Part shown: piece by piece, positions 37,587-47,600 of the stretch | Position numbering within the stretch: the stretch's first letter is position 1 | Layout of the letters: every line of letters starts with the position of its first letter | Assembly: GCF_004519545.1 (NCBI RefSeq) | Contig: NZ_SDKM01000024.1 | Location: 457 to 64,456 of the forward strand | DNA length: 64,000 nucleotides | Source: Nocardioides guangzhouensis | Lineage (GTDB): Bacteria; Actinomycetota; Actinomycetes; Propionibacteriales; Nocardioidaceae | Direction: 5' to 3' | Made by a program: the position numbers and the translations under genes | The notes under the pieces: generated by a model | Databases searched by the model: none | The model's input: only the letters and a program-made list of their open reading frames with translations | What the model was told of the DNA's origin: nothing

Positions 37587-38530
37587 TTCGCCTCCTGCTG
37601 ACTGCGCTTTCCGCCGCCGGCCTCTCTGTCCTTGTCCAGGCTCCGTCATACGCGGATACGGTGTGCTCGCAGACCGACCCGGCGACGGGCGAGTGCCTCA
37701 TCTGGATCGAGGTGCCGGGCACGCCAGGGGCGCCGGGTGAGCCGGGTGACGATGGGCCAGAGGACACTGGCAGCGGAGCCGCCTGCTACTGGGACGGCAC
37801 GAGCCAGGGCATCACGAAGCCGCCACCGGGACCTGTGCCCTGCTCATCGCCCGCCGGCTACTGGTCGAACAACTACCACTGCTACATCAGCCCAGTTGAG
37901 CCGCAACCGCCGGCGGGCGACCCGAGCTGGCAGGGTCACGAGCCCGGCGACGGCGCGGTCTACAACTGCTACCAGCCGCAGACGGGGCTGCTCATCACGA
38001 TCTGGTCGCAGGACCCGCCGCCGAACTCCGGCACGGGACCAACACCACGTGAGGTGGCCCAGATCGCCATCGAGCGGATGCGCCTATCGGCCATCAACAT
38101 CGGCATCGCCCCCGAGCCGGGCCCGGACAGCATCGGCCTGGTCGGGATGCCGATCTGGATGTGGGCCAAGGACCCGAACGCCCACACCATGGGCCCCATC
38201 ACTGAGAGCGCCTCCACCGGAGGCATCACCGTCACGGCAACCGCCAAGGTCATCCGCATCACCTGGGACATGGGCGACGGCACCGAGGTCGCCTGCGACA
38301 CGGCGGGCACGCCGTACAAGCCGTCCTACGGGAGAAAGGCATCCCCGGACTGCGGCCACACCTACGAGAAGTCGAGCGCGCACGAGGCCGATGACGCCTA
38401 CACGGTCACGGCCACGTCGAGCTGGGTCATCAATTGGTCGGGCGCCGGCCAGACGGGGACGATCCGGCTCGACGGCCTCAACCGCTCGGCTCAAATCAGG
38501 ATCGGCGAGGCGCAGGTGCTCGTGAACTGA
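37571..38530 (+). CDS. Secreted protein with PKD-like domain
   Basis: A 319-aa protein with a Sec signal peptide (RRILIRLLLTALSAAGLSVLV, cleaved near SYADT). A short collagen-like run of Gly-x-y triplets (GTPGAPGEPGDDGPEDTG) and several cysteines follow in the region PCSSPAGYWSNNYHCYI. The C-terminal part has a PKD-like pattern (ITWDMGDGTEVAC, then CGHTYEKSSAHEADDAYTV). Related proteins in Streptomyces elements are often misnamed ATP/GTP-binding protein. Probably at the cell surface as part of, or helper to, the pilus. The start overlaps the lipoprotein gene. Confidence 0.75.
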   Translation: MRRILIRLLLTALSAAGLSVLVQAPSYADTVCSQTDPATGECLIWIEVPGTPGAPGEPGDDGPEDTGSGAACYWDGTSQGITKPPPGPVPCSSPAGYWSNNYHCYISPVEPQPPAGDPSWQGHEPGDGAVYNCYQPQTGLLITIWSQDPPPNSGTGPTPREVAQIAIERMRLSAINIGIAPEPGPDSIGLVGMPIWMWAKDPNAHTMGPITESASTGGITVTATAKVIRITWDMGDGTEVACDTAGTPYKPSYGRKASPDCGHTYEKSSAHEADDAYTVTATSSWVINWSGAGQTGTIRLDGLNRSAQIRIGEAQVLVN

Positions 38531-38557
38531 CGAGCTTTGCGAGGGAGGTACGACGAA

Positions 38558-39235
38558 GTGACCACAACTGCCCGAGAGGAACGGCGGACCGGGGCGCGTG
38601 CCTCCGTTCCGGAGACCTCCGCAAGTGTGACCCCGCCTCCGAAGCTCCGGAGACGTCCCGAGCTGGTCGTAGCCGGGGTCATCGTGACTGCGCTCGGCTG
38701 CCTGCTCGGCGCGTGGGCCTGGAGCGCGACGACGAACACACAAGAGGTGCTCGCAGCGCGGGACACGATCCACCGCGGCGAGGTGATCAAGGCCGAGGAC
38801 ATCAAGCGGATCAGGATCAGCGCCGACCCGGCGCTCACGCCGCTACCCGCTTCGGTGTACGACGACGTCATCGGCCAGCGAGCAGCCCTCGACATCGCGG
38901 CCGGCGGCGTGCTCACGAGCGAGTCGACGGCCGACGAGCCGCTACCTCCGCAGGGCCAGTCGATCGTCGGCATCTCCCTGACACCCGCGCAAGTCCCCGG
39001 AATGCCTCTGTACGGCGGCGATAAGGTCCGCATCATCGTGACGCCGGGCGACAACGGCGAGGCGCCAGCAAACTCCCCGCAGTTCACTGTCGCCGAGGTC
39101 GTCGGAACCTACCTGGACGAGACCACGGGCAACACGGTCGTCAACGTCCTGGTGCCGTACGCCGACGCGGGCGTCCTTGCCGCACGCGCGGCCACCGGCA
39201 ACGTCGCGCTGGTACTGGACTCGGGGGCTGAATGA
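38558..39235 (+). CDS. SAF-domain protein (CpaB/RcpC-like)
   Basis: A 225-aa protein with one N-terminal membrane helix (ELVVAGVIVTALGCLLGAWAW), followed directly by an SAF domain (VLAARDTIHRGEVIKAEDIKRI). A periplasm-type beta domain (GQSIVGISLTPAQVPGMPLYGG) comes next. This is the layout of CpaB/RcpC, the pilus assembly protein of Tad systems. GTG 38558 follows GAGGGAGG. It is the first of a chain of overlapping Tad genes. Confidence 0.85.
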   Translation: MTTTAREERRTGARASVPETSASVTPPPKLRRRPELVVAGVIVTALGCLLGAWAWSATTNTQEVLAARDTIHRGEVIKAEDIKRIRISADPALTPLPASVYDDVIGQRAALDIAAGGVLTSESTADEPLPPQGQSIVGISLTPAQVPGMPLYGGDKVRIIVTPGDNGEAPANSPQFTVAEVVGTYLDETTGNTVVNVLVPYADAGVLAARAATGNVALVLDSGAE

Positions 39236-39999
39236 TGGCCGTGATGTGCCTGACATCCGCATCCGGATCGCCCGGGGTCACCACGACGGCCGTGGGCCTG
39301 GCCTTCTGCTGGCCCCGGCCAGTGCTTCTCGTCGAGGCCGACCCGACCGGTGGCTCCGGGATCCTCGCCGGATTCATGAAGGGCACGACGCCATACGACG
39401 TCGGGCTGGTGGAGCTCGCTCTCTCCCCACTCAGCACCGCGGACGCGTTGCGCGACGTCGTCCGGCCCCTGAATTCGAACGTCTCCCTTGTTGCGGGTAC
39501 CCGTACACACGCCCAGGCGGCCGCGCTCCGCGACGTATGGGAGCGCCTCGGGTCGGCCCTGAGCGACCTCGAGGCAAACGGGCAGGATGTCATCGTCGAC
39601 GCGGGCAGGCTCGGGCTGACCGGATCACCCCAGCCACTCCTGGATTCCGCTGACGCGACCTTGCTGGTCACTCGCGCCAACCTGCCGTCGATCTCAGCGG
39701 CACGCTCGTGGGCGGAAACCGTCCGCCAGCCCGGTACGGGGTGGCGACACCCGGGCCTGCTCCTGATCGGCGAGGGACAGCCCTACCGAGACACCGAGAT
39801 CTCGAAGGTGCTCGGAATGCCGGTAGTCGCCGACCTCCCCGACGATCCTGCGGCGGCCGCGGTCTACCACCGCGGCGCGCGTCCGCCCCGCCAGTTCGAG
39901 ATGGGACCCTACGTCCGGGGACTTCGGGCAGTAGCTGAGGCAGTCCAAGCGCACGTCGCACGTGGTCGGTTCGCTCTCGTCGAGGAGGCGGCACGGTGA
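39232..39999 (+). CDS. TadZ/CpaE-like ParA-superfamily ATPase
   Basis: This 255-aa ATPase is of the MinD/ParA type. The deviant Walker A reads SASGSPGVTTTAVGLAF, with Thr where the ParA signature has lysines, as seen in TadZ-like proteins that locate the pilus machine. VEADPTGGSGILAG and VIVDAGRLG follow. Loss of the lysines makes ATP hydrolysis doubtful. It starts ATGATG at 39232, overlapping the SAF gene, and overlaps tadA by four bases. Confidence 0.82.
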   Translation: MMAVMCLTSASGSPGVTTTAVGLAFCWPRPVLLVEADPTGGSGILAGFMKGTTPYDVGLVELALSPLSTADALRDVVRPLNSNVSLVAGTRTHAQAAALRDVWERLGSALSDLEANGQDVIVDAGRLGLTGSPQPLLDSADATLLVTRANLPSISAARSWAETVRQPGTGWRHPGLLLIGEGQPYRDTEISKVLGMPVVADLPDDPAAAAVYHRGARPPRQFEMGPYVRGLRAVAEAVQAHVARGRFALVEEAAR

Positions 40000-41468
40000 C
40001 TGAGGCCTCACGTTACCTGAGCGAGTACGGCGACCTTTCGCACCTGCCGCTCTTCAGCCAGCCGATGAACGGCTCGACACCACCAGCCGCCCAGCTCGGC
40101 ACTGCAGTAAGCGTTCCTCCCACGACTGGGCCCGATGTCAACTGGTCGATCGTCGCCGAGCTCCGCGCGCGAGCGTCCGAGCAGTTGAGCCAGGCCGTCG
40201 CCTCGGACCGGAGCCGACTCGACAAGGCAGCCCAACAAGAACTCGGCCGCTCGATCGTGCTGGACCTCATCGAGTCCGCGATGGCCGACGACGTCGACGC
40301 CGGCCGCGGGGGCTGGAGCCCCGGGCGCCAGCAGACCACGGCGCAGGCTGTCTTCGACTCGCTCTTCCGCCTAGGTCGACTGCAGCCACTTGTCGACAAC
40401 GACGACATCGAGAACATCGTCATCGTCGGCCACGACAACGTCCTTCTCGAGCTGATCGACGGCACCCTGATCGATGGCCTACCGGTCGCCGACTCCGACC
40501 AGGAACTCATCGACTTCCTGGTATTCCTTGCCTCCCGCAGCGAGGTCAACGCTCGGTCCTTCTCCGAGGCCCAACCGCGGCTCCATCTGCGGCTGGACGG
40601 CGGCTCACGGCTGGCTGCCGCTGCATGGGTCACGCCCCGACCGTCAGTCGTGATCCGGCGGCACCGGCTGATGCAGGTCACCCTCGACGACCTCGTCGCC
40701 CGAGAGATGATGTCGCCGACCGCGGCTTCGTTCTTGCGCGCCGCGGTCCGAGCACGACGCTCGATCGTGGTCGCCGGCGCCCAGGGAGCGGGCAAGACGA
40801 CGCTGGTTCGCGCGCTCTGTTCCGAGATCGACCCCATGGAGGCGATCGGAACGTTCGAGACGGAGTACGAGCTCCACCTCCATGAACTCGGCCGTCACAA
40901 GGTCGTTCATGCCTGGGAGGCACGCCCGGGGTCTGGTGAGCGTGCGCTCGATGGCCGTCAGGCTGGCGAATTCACCCTCGACGAGGCGCTCGTCGACTCC
41001 TTCCGGTTCAACCTCTCCCGGCAGATCGTCGGTGAGGTACGAGGCAAGGAGATCTGGGCAATGATCAAGGCGATGGAGTCCGGAACAGGGTCCATCTCGA
41101 CGACCCATGCCGCTGACGCCGTGTCGGCCGTCCGCAAGCTCGTCACGTGCGCGATGGAAGCCGGCCCGCACGTCACCCAGGGGCTCGCGACAAGCAAGCT
41201 GGCGGCCACGGTGGACCTGATCGTCCAGCTGAGCATGGAGACCAAGGCCGTCCCCGGCGGTGCTCAGCGGACGAGGCGGGTCGCCGAGATCATCGCCCTC
41301 GCTCCCGGCGAGCGGGAGGTCGGATATGCAACCACGCATGTCTTCCGAGGCGATGCATCTGGTGTCGCCAGACCCGACGTACTTCCCGACGAGTACCGGG
41401 CGCTGGCTCACTACGGCTTCGACCTCGCGGCGTACCTCTCGACCCAGCCGTACGGGGCCCAGCCGTGA
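39996..41468 (+). CDS. tadA: Tad pilus secretion ATPase (TadA/CpaF)
   Basis: A 490-aa hexameric ATPase that drives pilus assembly. Motifs: N-terminal domain with NIVIVGHDNVLLEL, Walker A GAQGAGKTTLVRAL, the Asp box EYELHLHEL, Walker B RQIVGEVRGKEIWAM, and the His box GSISTTHA. The GTG at 39996 overlaps tadZ, and tadB overlaps its end (GTGA). Length is typical of CpaF proteins. The same family also serves type IV secretion (VirB11), but the TadB/TadC partners decide for Tad. Confidence 0.93.
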   Translation: MTEASRYLSEYGDLSHLPLFSQPMNGSTPPAAQLGTAVSVPPTTGPDVNWSIVAELRARASEQLSQAVASDRSRLDKAAQQELGRSIVLDLIESAMADDVDAGRGGWSPGRQQTTAQAVFDSLFRLGRLQPLVDNDDIENIVIVGHDNVLLELIDGTLIDGLPVADSDQELIDFLVFLASRSEVNARSFSEAQPRLHLRLDGGSRLAAAAWVTPRPSVVIRRHRLMQVTLDDLVAREMMSPTAASFLRAAVRARRSIVVAGAQGAGKTTLVRALCSEIDPMEAIGTFETEYELHLHELGRHKVVHAWEARPGSGERALDGRQAGEFTLDEALVDSFRFNLSRQIVGEVRGKEIWAMIKAMESGTGSISTTHAADAVSAVRKLVTCAMEAGPHVTQGLATSKLAATVDLIVQLSMETKAVPGGAQRTRRVAEIIALAPGEREVGYATTHVFRGDASGVARPDVLPDEYRALAHYGFDLAAYLSTQPYGAQP

Positions 41469-42325
41469 CACCCGTGCTTCCCGCCCTCGCAGGTGGACTG
41501 ATCGCTCTCGGCATCCTCGGGATCGTCCTCGGCCTGCGACCGACAGCCGAATGGCCTCGCGAGAGGCGCAGGGCGCGCGACCGCCGTGTGGCGCTGACCT
41601 CTCGCACCCGGATGCTTCTAGTGACCGGTGTCGGGCTTGGCTTTACCGGCTGGGTCATCACCGGATGGGTTCTCGCCCTGGTCATTGCCCCGGTGGCGGT
41701 CATCGGGCTGCCGGCCCTGTTGGGCGCTCCCCCGGCCGCCACCCAGATCAACCGGCTCGAGGCGATGGAGGAATGGACGCGCTCCCTCTCTGGCGTCCTC
41801 ACCGTCGGCATCGGCCTTGAGCAGGCGCTGGGCGCGACGCTTCGCTCCACGCCGGCGCCGATCAACCCTGAAGTCAGCCGGCTCGTTGCTCGCCTGCGTG
41901 CCCGTTGGGACACCGAGACGGCGCTCAGGGCCTTCGCGGACGAGCTCGACGATGCGACAGGCGACCTGATCGCGGCGAACCTTATCCTCGGCGCAAGGCG
42001 CCGCGGCGGCGGGCTTGCGAGCGTTCTCGAAGGTCTCGCGGAGTCGGTCGCGGCCGACGTACGGGCCCGCCGTCAGGTGGAAGCCGATCGAGCCAAGCCT
42101 CGCGCGACCGCTCGATGGGTAACACTCATCAGCGCCACCGTGCTGGTGGTTCTTGCGTTCTCCGGCCAGTACGTCGAGCCGTACGCGACCGCCATTGGCC
42201 AGGTGATCCTCGTCGTGCTTCTCTCCGCGTACGTTGGCACCCTGATCTGGATGCGGCGCATGGCCAGTGGCAAACCGCTGCCCCGTTTCCTCGGAACCCG
42301 ACCCGATGCGGTGGCGACGCCATGA
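41465..42325 (+). CDS. tadB: Tad inner-membrane platform protein TadB
   Basis: A 286-aa membrane protein with a type II secretion F domain in its middle (MEEWTRSLSGVLTVGIGLEQAL, then RRRGGGLASVLEGLAESVAADVRARRQVEADRA). Paired hydrophobic segments lie at the start (VLPALAGGLIALGILGIVLG) and near the end (ISATVLVVLAFSGQY and ILVVLLSAYVGTLI). It forms the platform on which TadA acts. GTG 41465 overlaps tadA; it ends inside the first codons of tadC. Confidence 0.88.
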   Translation: MTPVLPALAGGLIALGILGIVLGLRPTAEWPRERRRARDRRVALTSRTRMLLVTGVGLGFTGWVITGWVLALVIAPVAVIGLPALLGAPPAATQINRLEAMEEWTRSLSGVLTVGIGLEQALGATLRSTPAPINPEVSRLVARLRARWDTETALRAFADELDDATGDLIAANLILGARRRGGGLASVLEGLAESVAADVRARRQVEADRAKPRATARWVTLISATVLVVLAFSGQYVEPYATAIGQVILVVLLSAYVGTLIWMRRMASGKPLPRFLGTRPDAVATP

Positions 42326-43224
42326 TCACGGGTCTGCAGTTGATGATCCTGTCCGGTGGCCTCCTCGGCCTCGGACTCACCCTGGTCGCCGCGCGGCTCC
42401 TCCCCACCGAGCCAGATCTCGCCGACGCGTTGAAGCGTGTCTCGTCAGCCTCACATCGCACGACTACAACGGCCGCAACCGCCCGCTCCGGCAAGGAACG
42501 GCTCGGACTCTGGGGTATGCGTGTGCTACCGCCCGGCCTGTGGATCCGGACGCCCACGCGCGAGCTCGCTCTACTGCGCATCTCCGTCGCGCAGTTCTAC
42601 GGCGAAAAGCTCACCTTCGCCGGCCTCGGCCTCCTCATCCCACCCGGGCTCACCTTCCTGTTCAACTCGCTCGGCCTCGGTCTCCCACTTCAGATCCCGG
42701 CCCTCGCCTCGATCGGCCTCGCGGCCGTCATGTTCTTCATCCCGAACTACAACGCGCTCGACGAGGCGCGGAAGTCACGCGTCGAGTTCGCCCGCGCCCT
42801 CGGCGCCTACATCGACCTGGTCGCACTCGAAAGGCACAACGGCATCGGGGTCCGACAGGCCATGGAAGCAGCCGCGGAGGTCGGCGACTCCTGGGTCTTC
42901 ACACGTCTGTCCGAGGAGCTGACGCGGTCGCGCTGGTCGGGACTCCCGCCTTGGGACGCGCTGCACACCTTGGCAGAGGAGCTCGGACTCCCCGAGCTCG
43001 ACGACTTCGCCGACATCATGCGGCTCTCCGGCGAGGAGGGAGCAAGCGTGTACGCCACCCTGCGCGCCCGGTCTGCAGCCATGCGAGCGGCGATGCTCAA
43101 CGAAGAGACCGCCCAGGCGAACGCCGTGGGCGAGCGCATGACCATCCCCGGCTCGCTGCTGGGCGTCATCTTCATGGCCCTGCTCGTGACCCCCTCATTG
43201 CTTCGCATGTTCACGGCCTCGTGA
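42322..43224 (+). CDS. tadC: Tad inner-membrane platform protein TadC
   Basis: A 300-aa partner of TadB. N-terminal membrane helix (LMILSGGLLGLGLTLVAARLL), paired helices around residues 100-150, then the F domain (LGAYIDLVALERHNGIGVRQAM, then LRARSAAMRAAMLNEETAQANA). A final helix ends the protein. ATG 42322 overlaps tadB. It is followed by a 29-bp gap and AAAGGAGG before the pilin gene, so the pilin can be translated strongly on its own. Confidence 0.87.
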   Translation: MITGLQLMILSGGLLGLGLTLVAARLLPTEPDLADALKRVSSASHRTTTTAATARSGKERLGLWGMRVLPPGLWIRTPTRELALLRISVAQFYGEKLTFAGLGLLIPPGLTFLFNSLGLGLPLQIPALASIGLAAVMFFIPNYNALDEARKSRVEFARALGAYIDLVALERHNGIGVRQAMEAAAEVGDSWVFTRLSEELTRSRWSGLPPWDALHTLAEELGLPELDDFADIMRLSGEEGASVYATLRARSAAMRAAMLNEETAQANAVGERMTIPGSLLGVIFMALLVTPSLLRMFTAS

Positions 43225-43253
43225 CACGGAAGGACCGATCAAAGGAGGAACAC

Positions 43254-43448
43254 ATGTTGAAAGTCCTGGTCTTGCTTCAACTCGCCGTCCTGACTGGCTG
43301 CGACGACCTGCGGGCCGCCCGGCGAGACGAGCGCGGCTCGGTGACCACGGAGCACGTCCTCTGGGCGGTCGCCGTGATCGCCATCGTCGGGATTGTCGTT
43401 GCGGCCGTGACGAGCTATGTCAAGAGTCAGGCCGGCAACATCAAGTAG
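43254..43448 (+). CDS. Flp-type pilin
   Basis: A 64-aa pilin subunit. The processing site is RRDERG/SVTTE: cleavage after Gly, Glu at +5, then one long helix (HVLWAVAVIAIVGIVVAAVTSYV). This is the class III (Flp) pattern. Unusually, the leader is itself hydrophobic and looks like a lipobox (VLLQLAVLTGC). AAAGGAGGAA sits just upstream of ATG 43254, the best ribosome site of the operon, fitting a major subunit. No prepilin peptidase is seen in the window. Confidence 0.82.
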   Translation: MLKVLVLLQLAVLTGCDDLRAARRDERGSVTTEHVLWAVAVIAIVGIVVAAVTSYVKSQAGNIK

Positions 43449-43833
43449 GCGCCGTCGGCGGCGCGACGACCGGGGCTCGGTCTCGATCGAGCTCGTCGTC
43501 CTGCTGCCCGCACTGTTCGCGGTCATGTTCCTCGGGATGCAGGCAGCGCTCTACTACCACGCGCAGACGGTCGCCATCGCTGCTGCGCAGCAGGGCGCCA
43601 GAGCCGCTGGAGCCGAGCAGGGCCGGGAGTCCGACGGAGTGGGCGCCGCCAACGACTTCCTCGCCGATGCCGGTGGCGATTACGTCCTCACAGCGACCTC
43701 GACCAGCGCGAACCGGACCGCCACCACCGCCACCGTGACCGTCAGCGGCTTCTCCCTGAGCGTCATTCCGGGGTGGAAGGTCCGCATCACTCAGAGCGCC
43801 AGCGTGCCGGTCGAGCAGGTGACGGCACCGTGA
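43417..43833 (+). CDS. TadE-like minor pilin 1
   Basis: A 138-aa protein with an Arg-rich leader (SSRRRRRRDDRG), then SVSIELVVLLPALFAVMFLGMQAALYY, the TadE pattern with Glu at +5 after the Gly. The rest is a small extracytoplasmic beta-domain. The start overlaps the pilin gene by 32 bp and the end overlaps the next gene (GTGA). It is a likely pseudopilin of the pilus. Confidence 0.82.
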   Translation: MSRVRPATSSRRRRRRDDRGSVSIELVVLLPALFAVMFLGMQAALYYHAQTVAIAAAQQGARAAGAEQGRESDGVGAANDFLADAGGDYVLTATSTSANRTATTATVTVSGFSLSVIPGWKVRITQSASVPVEQVTAP

Positions 43834-44252
43834 TCCGCCGGGACGAACGCGGTTCAGCTGCGGTCGAGGCCGCGATCGGCGTACCCGCCTTCGCGCTCTT
43901 CGTCGGCCTGGTCATCTTCGGAGGCCGTACGGCGACCACTCATCAGGCGCTTCAGTCCGCCGCCGCCGATGCTGCTCGGTCAGCCTCACTCGCCCGCAAC
44001 GCGGACGTCGCCCGAGCGGATGCACGCGCCGCGGCCACTTCGAGCATCACCAATCAGAAGATCGGGTGCTCGGCCATCGACGTCGTCGTCGACACGAGCG
44101 ACTTCGACAAGCAGCCTGGCGTTCCTGGCTCGGTGAACGTCACTGTTTCCTGCCGACTCGACCTGTCCGATCTCGCCGTTCCGGGAGTCCCCGGATCCCG
44201 CGTCATGCGCGCGACGATGTCCAGCCCCATCGACACCTGGCGGGAACGATGA
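43830..44252 (+). CDS. TadE-like minor pilin 2
   Basis: A 140-aa protein with the same leader and cleavage pattern (IRRDERGSAAVEAAIGVPAF), a single N-terminal helix and a short exported domain with one Cys pair (KIGCSAID...VSCRLDL). GTG 43830 overlaps the previous stop and the ATG of the next gene overlaps its end. It is probably a minor pilin that helps start fibre assembly. Confidence 0.8.
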   Translation: MIRRDERGSAAVEAAIGVPAFALFVGLVIFGGRTATTHQALQSAAADAARSASLARNADVARADARAAATSSITNQKIGCSAIDVVVDTSDFDKQPGVPGSVNVTVSCRLDLSDLAVPGVPGSRVMRATMSSPIDTWRER

Positions 44253-44668
44253 GCCGCCGGGAGGAGCGCGGCTCCATCACCGTGTGGCTGGCCCTGTCTA
44301 GCTTCGTGATGATCTTCCTCGTCGGACTGGCGACCGACCTCGGAGGCCAGGTCCACGCCCACGAGCGTGCCCACGACGTCGCCGCGCAGGCCGCACGGGC
44401 CGGTGGCGAGGAGGTCGAAGGAAGCTCCGCCATCCAGGGCCACGACCTCGCGATCTCCCCCGCCGCCGCGCGTGCCGCCGCCCAGCGCTACCTCGACGCG
44501 GCCGGCGTCACCGGAACGGTCGCCATCAACGACGGCACCACGATCACCGTGACCGTCACGGACTCCTACGACCCGCAGTTCCTCGGTCTCATCGGCATCA
44601 ACCGCCTCGACGTCACCGGCACTGCGACCGCGCGACTCGTCCGCACCCTCGGAGGTAGCGAGCAATGA
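44249..44668 (+). CDS. TadG-like protein with pilin-type leader
   Basis: A 139-aa protein that begins [19 protein letters not shown], the same leader as the three genes before it, but with Trp instead of Glu at +5. One membrane helix, then a helical repeat-like part ([19 protein letters not shown]) and a beta-rich end. It resembles the N-terminal Flp-pilus putative domain of TadG/TadE proteins. Without Glu +5, processing may differ. Overlapped on both sides by its neighbours. Confidence 0.75.
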   Translation: MSRREERGSITVWLALSSFVMIFLVGLATDLGGQVHAHERAHDVAAQAARAGGEEVEGSSAIQGHDLAISPAAARAAAQRYLDAAGVTGTVAINDGTTITVTVTDSYDPQFLGLIGINRLDVTGTATARLVRTLGGSEQ

Positions 44669-47600
44669 ACAAGACCGACTCCAGGCTGCGCGGCTTGCTG
44701 GCCACCATCACGCTCGTCGCCTTCGTGGTCGGGGTGCCCGTCGTGCTCATCTCCATCGACGCGCTCCCCGACCCGAGCGCGTTCACGTGGACGAGGCTGA
44801 CGGCTCAGGACGACGGCACGCTCGCCCTCCAGGTCATCACCGCTATCTGCTGGATCGCGTGGGCCGTCTTCACGTGCCAACTCGTCGCGTCGATCCTGTC
44901 GCAGGCTCGCGGCATCCGTACGCCGCGCCTCCCAGGTCTTGCAGTTCCTCAGCTCGCCGCAGACCGCTTGGTCGCGGCCGCGGCGCTGCTGTTCGTCGCA
45001 GTCCCAACGGTCAGCGCCGTACTGCCCCAGCCTCGGGCGCATGCGGCGGTTGCCGCGCCGCTGCCGGACGAGCCGCAGGTAGCAATTGCTCTGGATGCGC
45101 CACCAGAACCGCGAGCAGACGAGCACATGCAGACGGTCCAGCCGCAGACCGAGCGCTACACGGTCAAGCGCGGCGACAGCCTCTGGAAGATCGCCGAAGA
45201 GCGACTCGGCGACGGCACGCGGTACGTCGAGCTCGTTGCCCTCAACCAGGCCGTCCTCGACGGGCGTCCCGACTTCCTCCTGCCCGGGACCGTGCTCAAG
45301 GTCCCCGTCGCCGACGACTCTTCGGACGGCTCGTACGTCGTCCAGCCCGGTGACACCCTCTCCGAGATCGCCGAGGACCAACTGGGCGACGCCGACGCCT
45401 ACCCGTCGATCTTCCGAGCATCGCGCGACACTGTCCAACCGAACGGCGCCCACCTCTCCGACCCGGATCTCATCCTGCCCGGCTGGAAGCTCACGATCCC
45501 GGGACAGTCGGAACCGGTCGAGCCTCAGGAGCCGAAGCATGTCCAGGAGCCGCCTCGGCAGGACGCGACTCCACCTACCGACGGAGCTACTCCTCCCGCT
45601 CCCGAAGCATCTGACCCCGAACCCGAGCATGCTTTCGCCGACTCCGCCGAGGACGAGACCACCCCGACCTGGCTGCTCCCGGGACTGGCCGGCGCTGGAG
45701 CACTCCTGGCCGGGTCGCTCTGGCTGGTGCTGCGACAGCACCGGCGAACCCAGCTCCGCTATCGCCGACCCGGAAGGATCATCGCCCCACCGCCGGCCGA
45801 GCTGCTCGCTGTCGAGAAGACCGTGCAGGTGTCGGGATCCGTCACCGCCCATCCGATCGAGGAGCTTGATGCGGCGCTCCGGGGCCTGGCCCCTGCACCT
45901 CGCCTGCTCTCCGTCCGGATCTCCTCCAGCCGGATCGTGCTGACGCTCGCGCAACCGGCTGAACTCCCTAAGCCATGGATCGGAGAAGGCGCTGCGTGGC
46001 ACGTACCTGTCGAGGCGGTCCCGACTCCGCCCCCGGACGCACTTCCGCCGTACCCGATGCTGGTCAGCGTCGGTCAGTCGGACGACGGCGCGCTCGTGCT
46101 GCTCAACCTCGAGGAGATGCGCGCGCTGGCGCTCACCGGGGCAAGCGAACCGAGCGTGGCGCTGGCTCGCCATCTGATTGCGGAGTTGGTCGTCAACCCT
46201 TGGGCCTCACCAGTGCACATCGAAGCGCTGGGAATCGGCGCGGAGTTGGCGGCGATCAACCGCGACTTCCTCCACGTCCACGAGCCCGGAGACGACGTAT
46301 TCCTTGACGCGCTTACCGACGACCTTGCGACCGCCAGCCCGACCGGGGAGCCGGATGAGTTCCACGCGGCGATCATCGCGGGCGGCGACAGAGGTCCGGA
46401 CTTGACGCACCTGGCCGGGGCCCTCGTTGGCTTCCCGGGACGCGCCGGCCTCGCTCTGGTCAGCGTCGGAGGGGAACCGTCCCCGCCATACGTCGACGTC
46501 CACGTGAGTGCCGGAGGGCGTATGCGGATCCCTTCCCTCGACCTCGACCTCGCCACCGCGGGGTTGACCGCCGCCGAGGCGGAGGCGTGTGCGGCGCTGA
46601 TCGATCTCACTTCGGAGGCTCAGGTGGTGCCGGTCCCCCGCGCCGCCGACATGGAAACCGTGACGGACTGCGCGGGCGCGCTCGTCGACGAACTCACCGA
46701 CCCGCGTCCGGAGGAGCAACCGGCTGGCGCCTCGTCACTCCTGCCGCTCGAAGCCCACGTCTACGCCGACCGGGCGGCAACGACCGTCGACGATGTCGCG
46801 TCTCTCGCGCCCAACGCTTCTCCGGAAGCCGCAAGGGCCGTCCATGCCTCCGATCCGGACCTGGATGAGGACCTCGCCCGATGGGACTCCCCGGTTCCCG
46901 TGGCGCCGAAGGTGACCCTGCTGGGTCCGGTCACGGTCAGGACTCTGGGCGACGCGACCGCCACGGCCCACCGCCGGCCCTACTACGTCGAGTTCCTTGC
47001 CTATCTCGCGCTCCACCCGAACGGGGTCACCGCGGAGAAGCTCGCAGAGGACCTCTGCATCCGTCCTCAGAAGGCGCGATCCGACCTGAGCATCATCCGG
47101 AAGTGGCTCGGGCAGAGCCGGGCGGGCAAGCCATTCCTCCCCCGCGCGCAACAGACTCATCAGGACGGCGTCCCGGCGACCTACGCCCTCGACGGGGTTC
47201 TCTGCGATCTCGACCTGTTCAGGCGCCTCCGCGCGCGCGGACAGAGCCGCGGCGCCGAGGGGATAGCTGACCTCATCGCGGCGCTGCACCTCGTGAGCGG
47301 CGAGCCGTTCACCGACCTTCGCAAGGACGGGTGGGGATGGCTTCTTGAGGGCGACCGCCTTGACCACATCATGACCGCCGCGATCGTCGATGTCGGCCAC
47401 ATCGTCACCACCCATGCACTGGCCCTCGGCGACCTCGGTCTTGCCGACTTCGCGTCCAGCGTCACCCTCGCCGCATCGCCGTACGACGAGATCGCGAACC
47501 TCGACCGCGTCGCGGTCGACCGAGCCATGGGGGACGAAGGGGCAGCCAATGTCCGGCTGCGGAATGGAGTCTCCAACCGGAGCGATGACGATTATGGACC

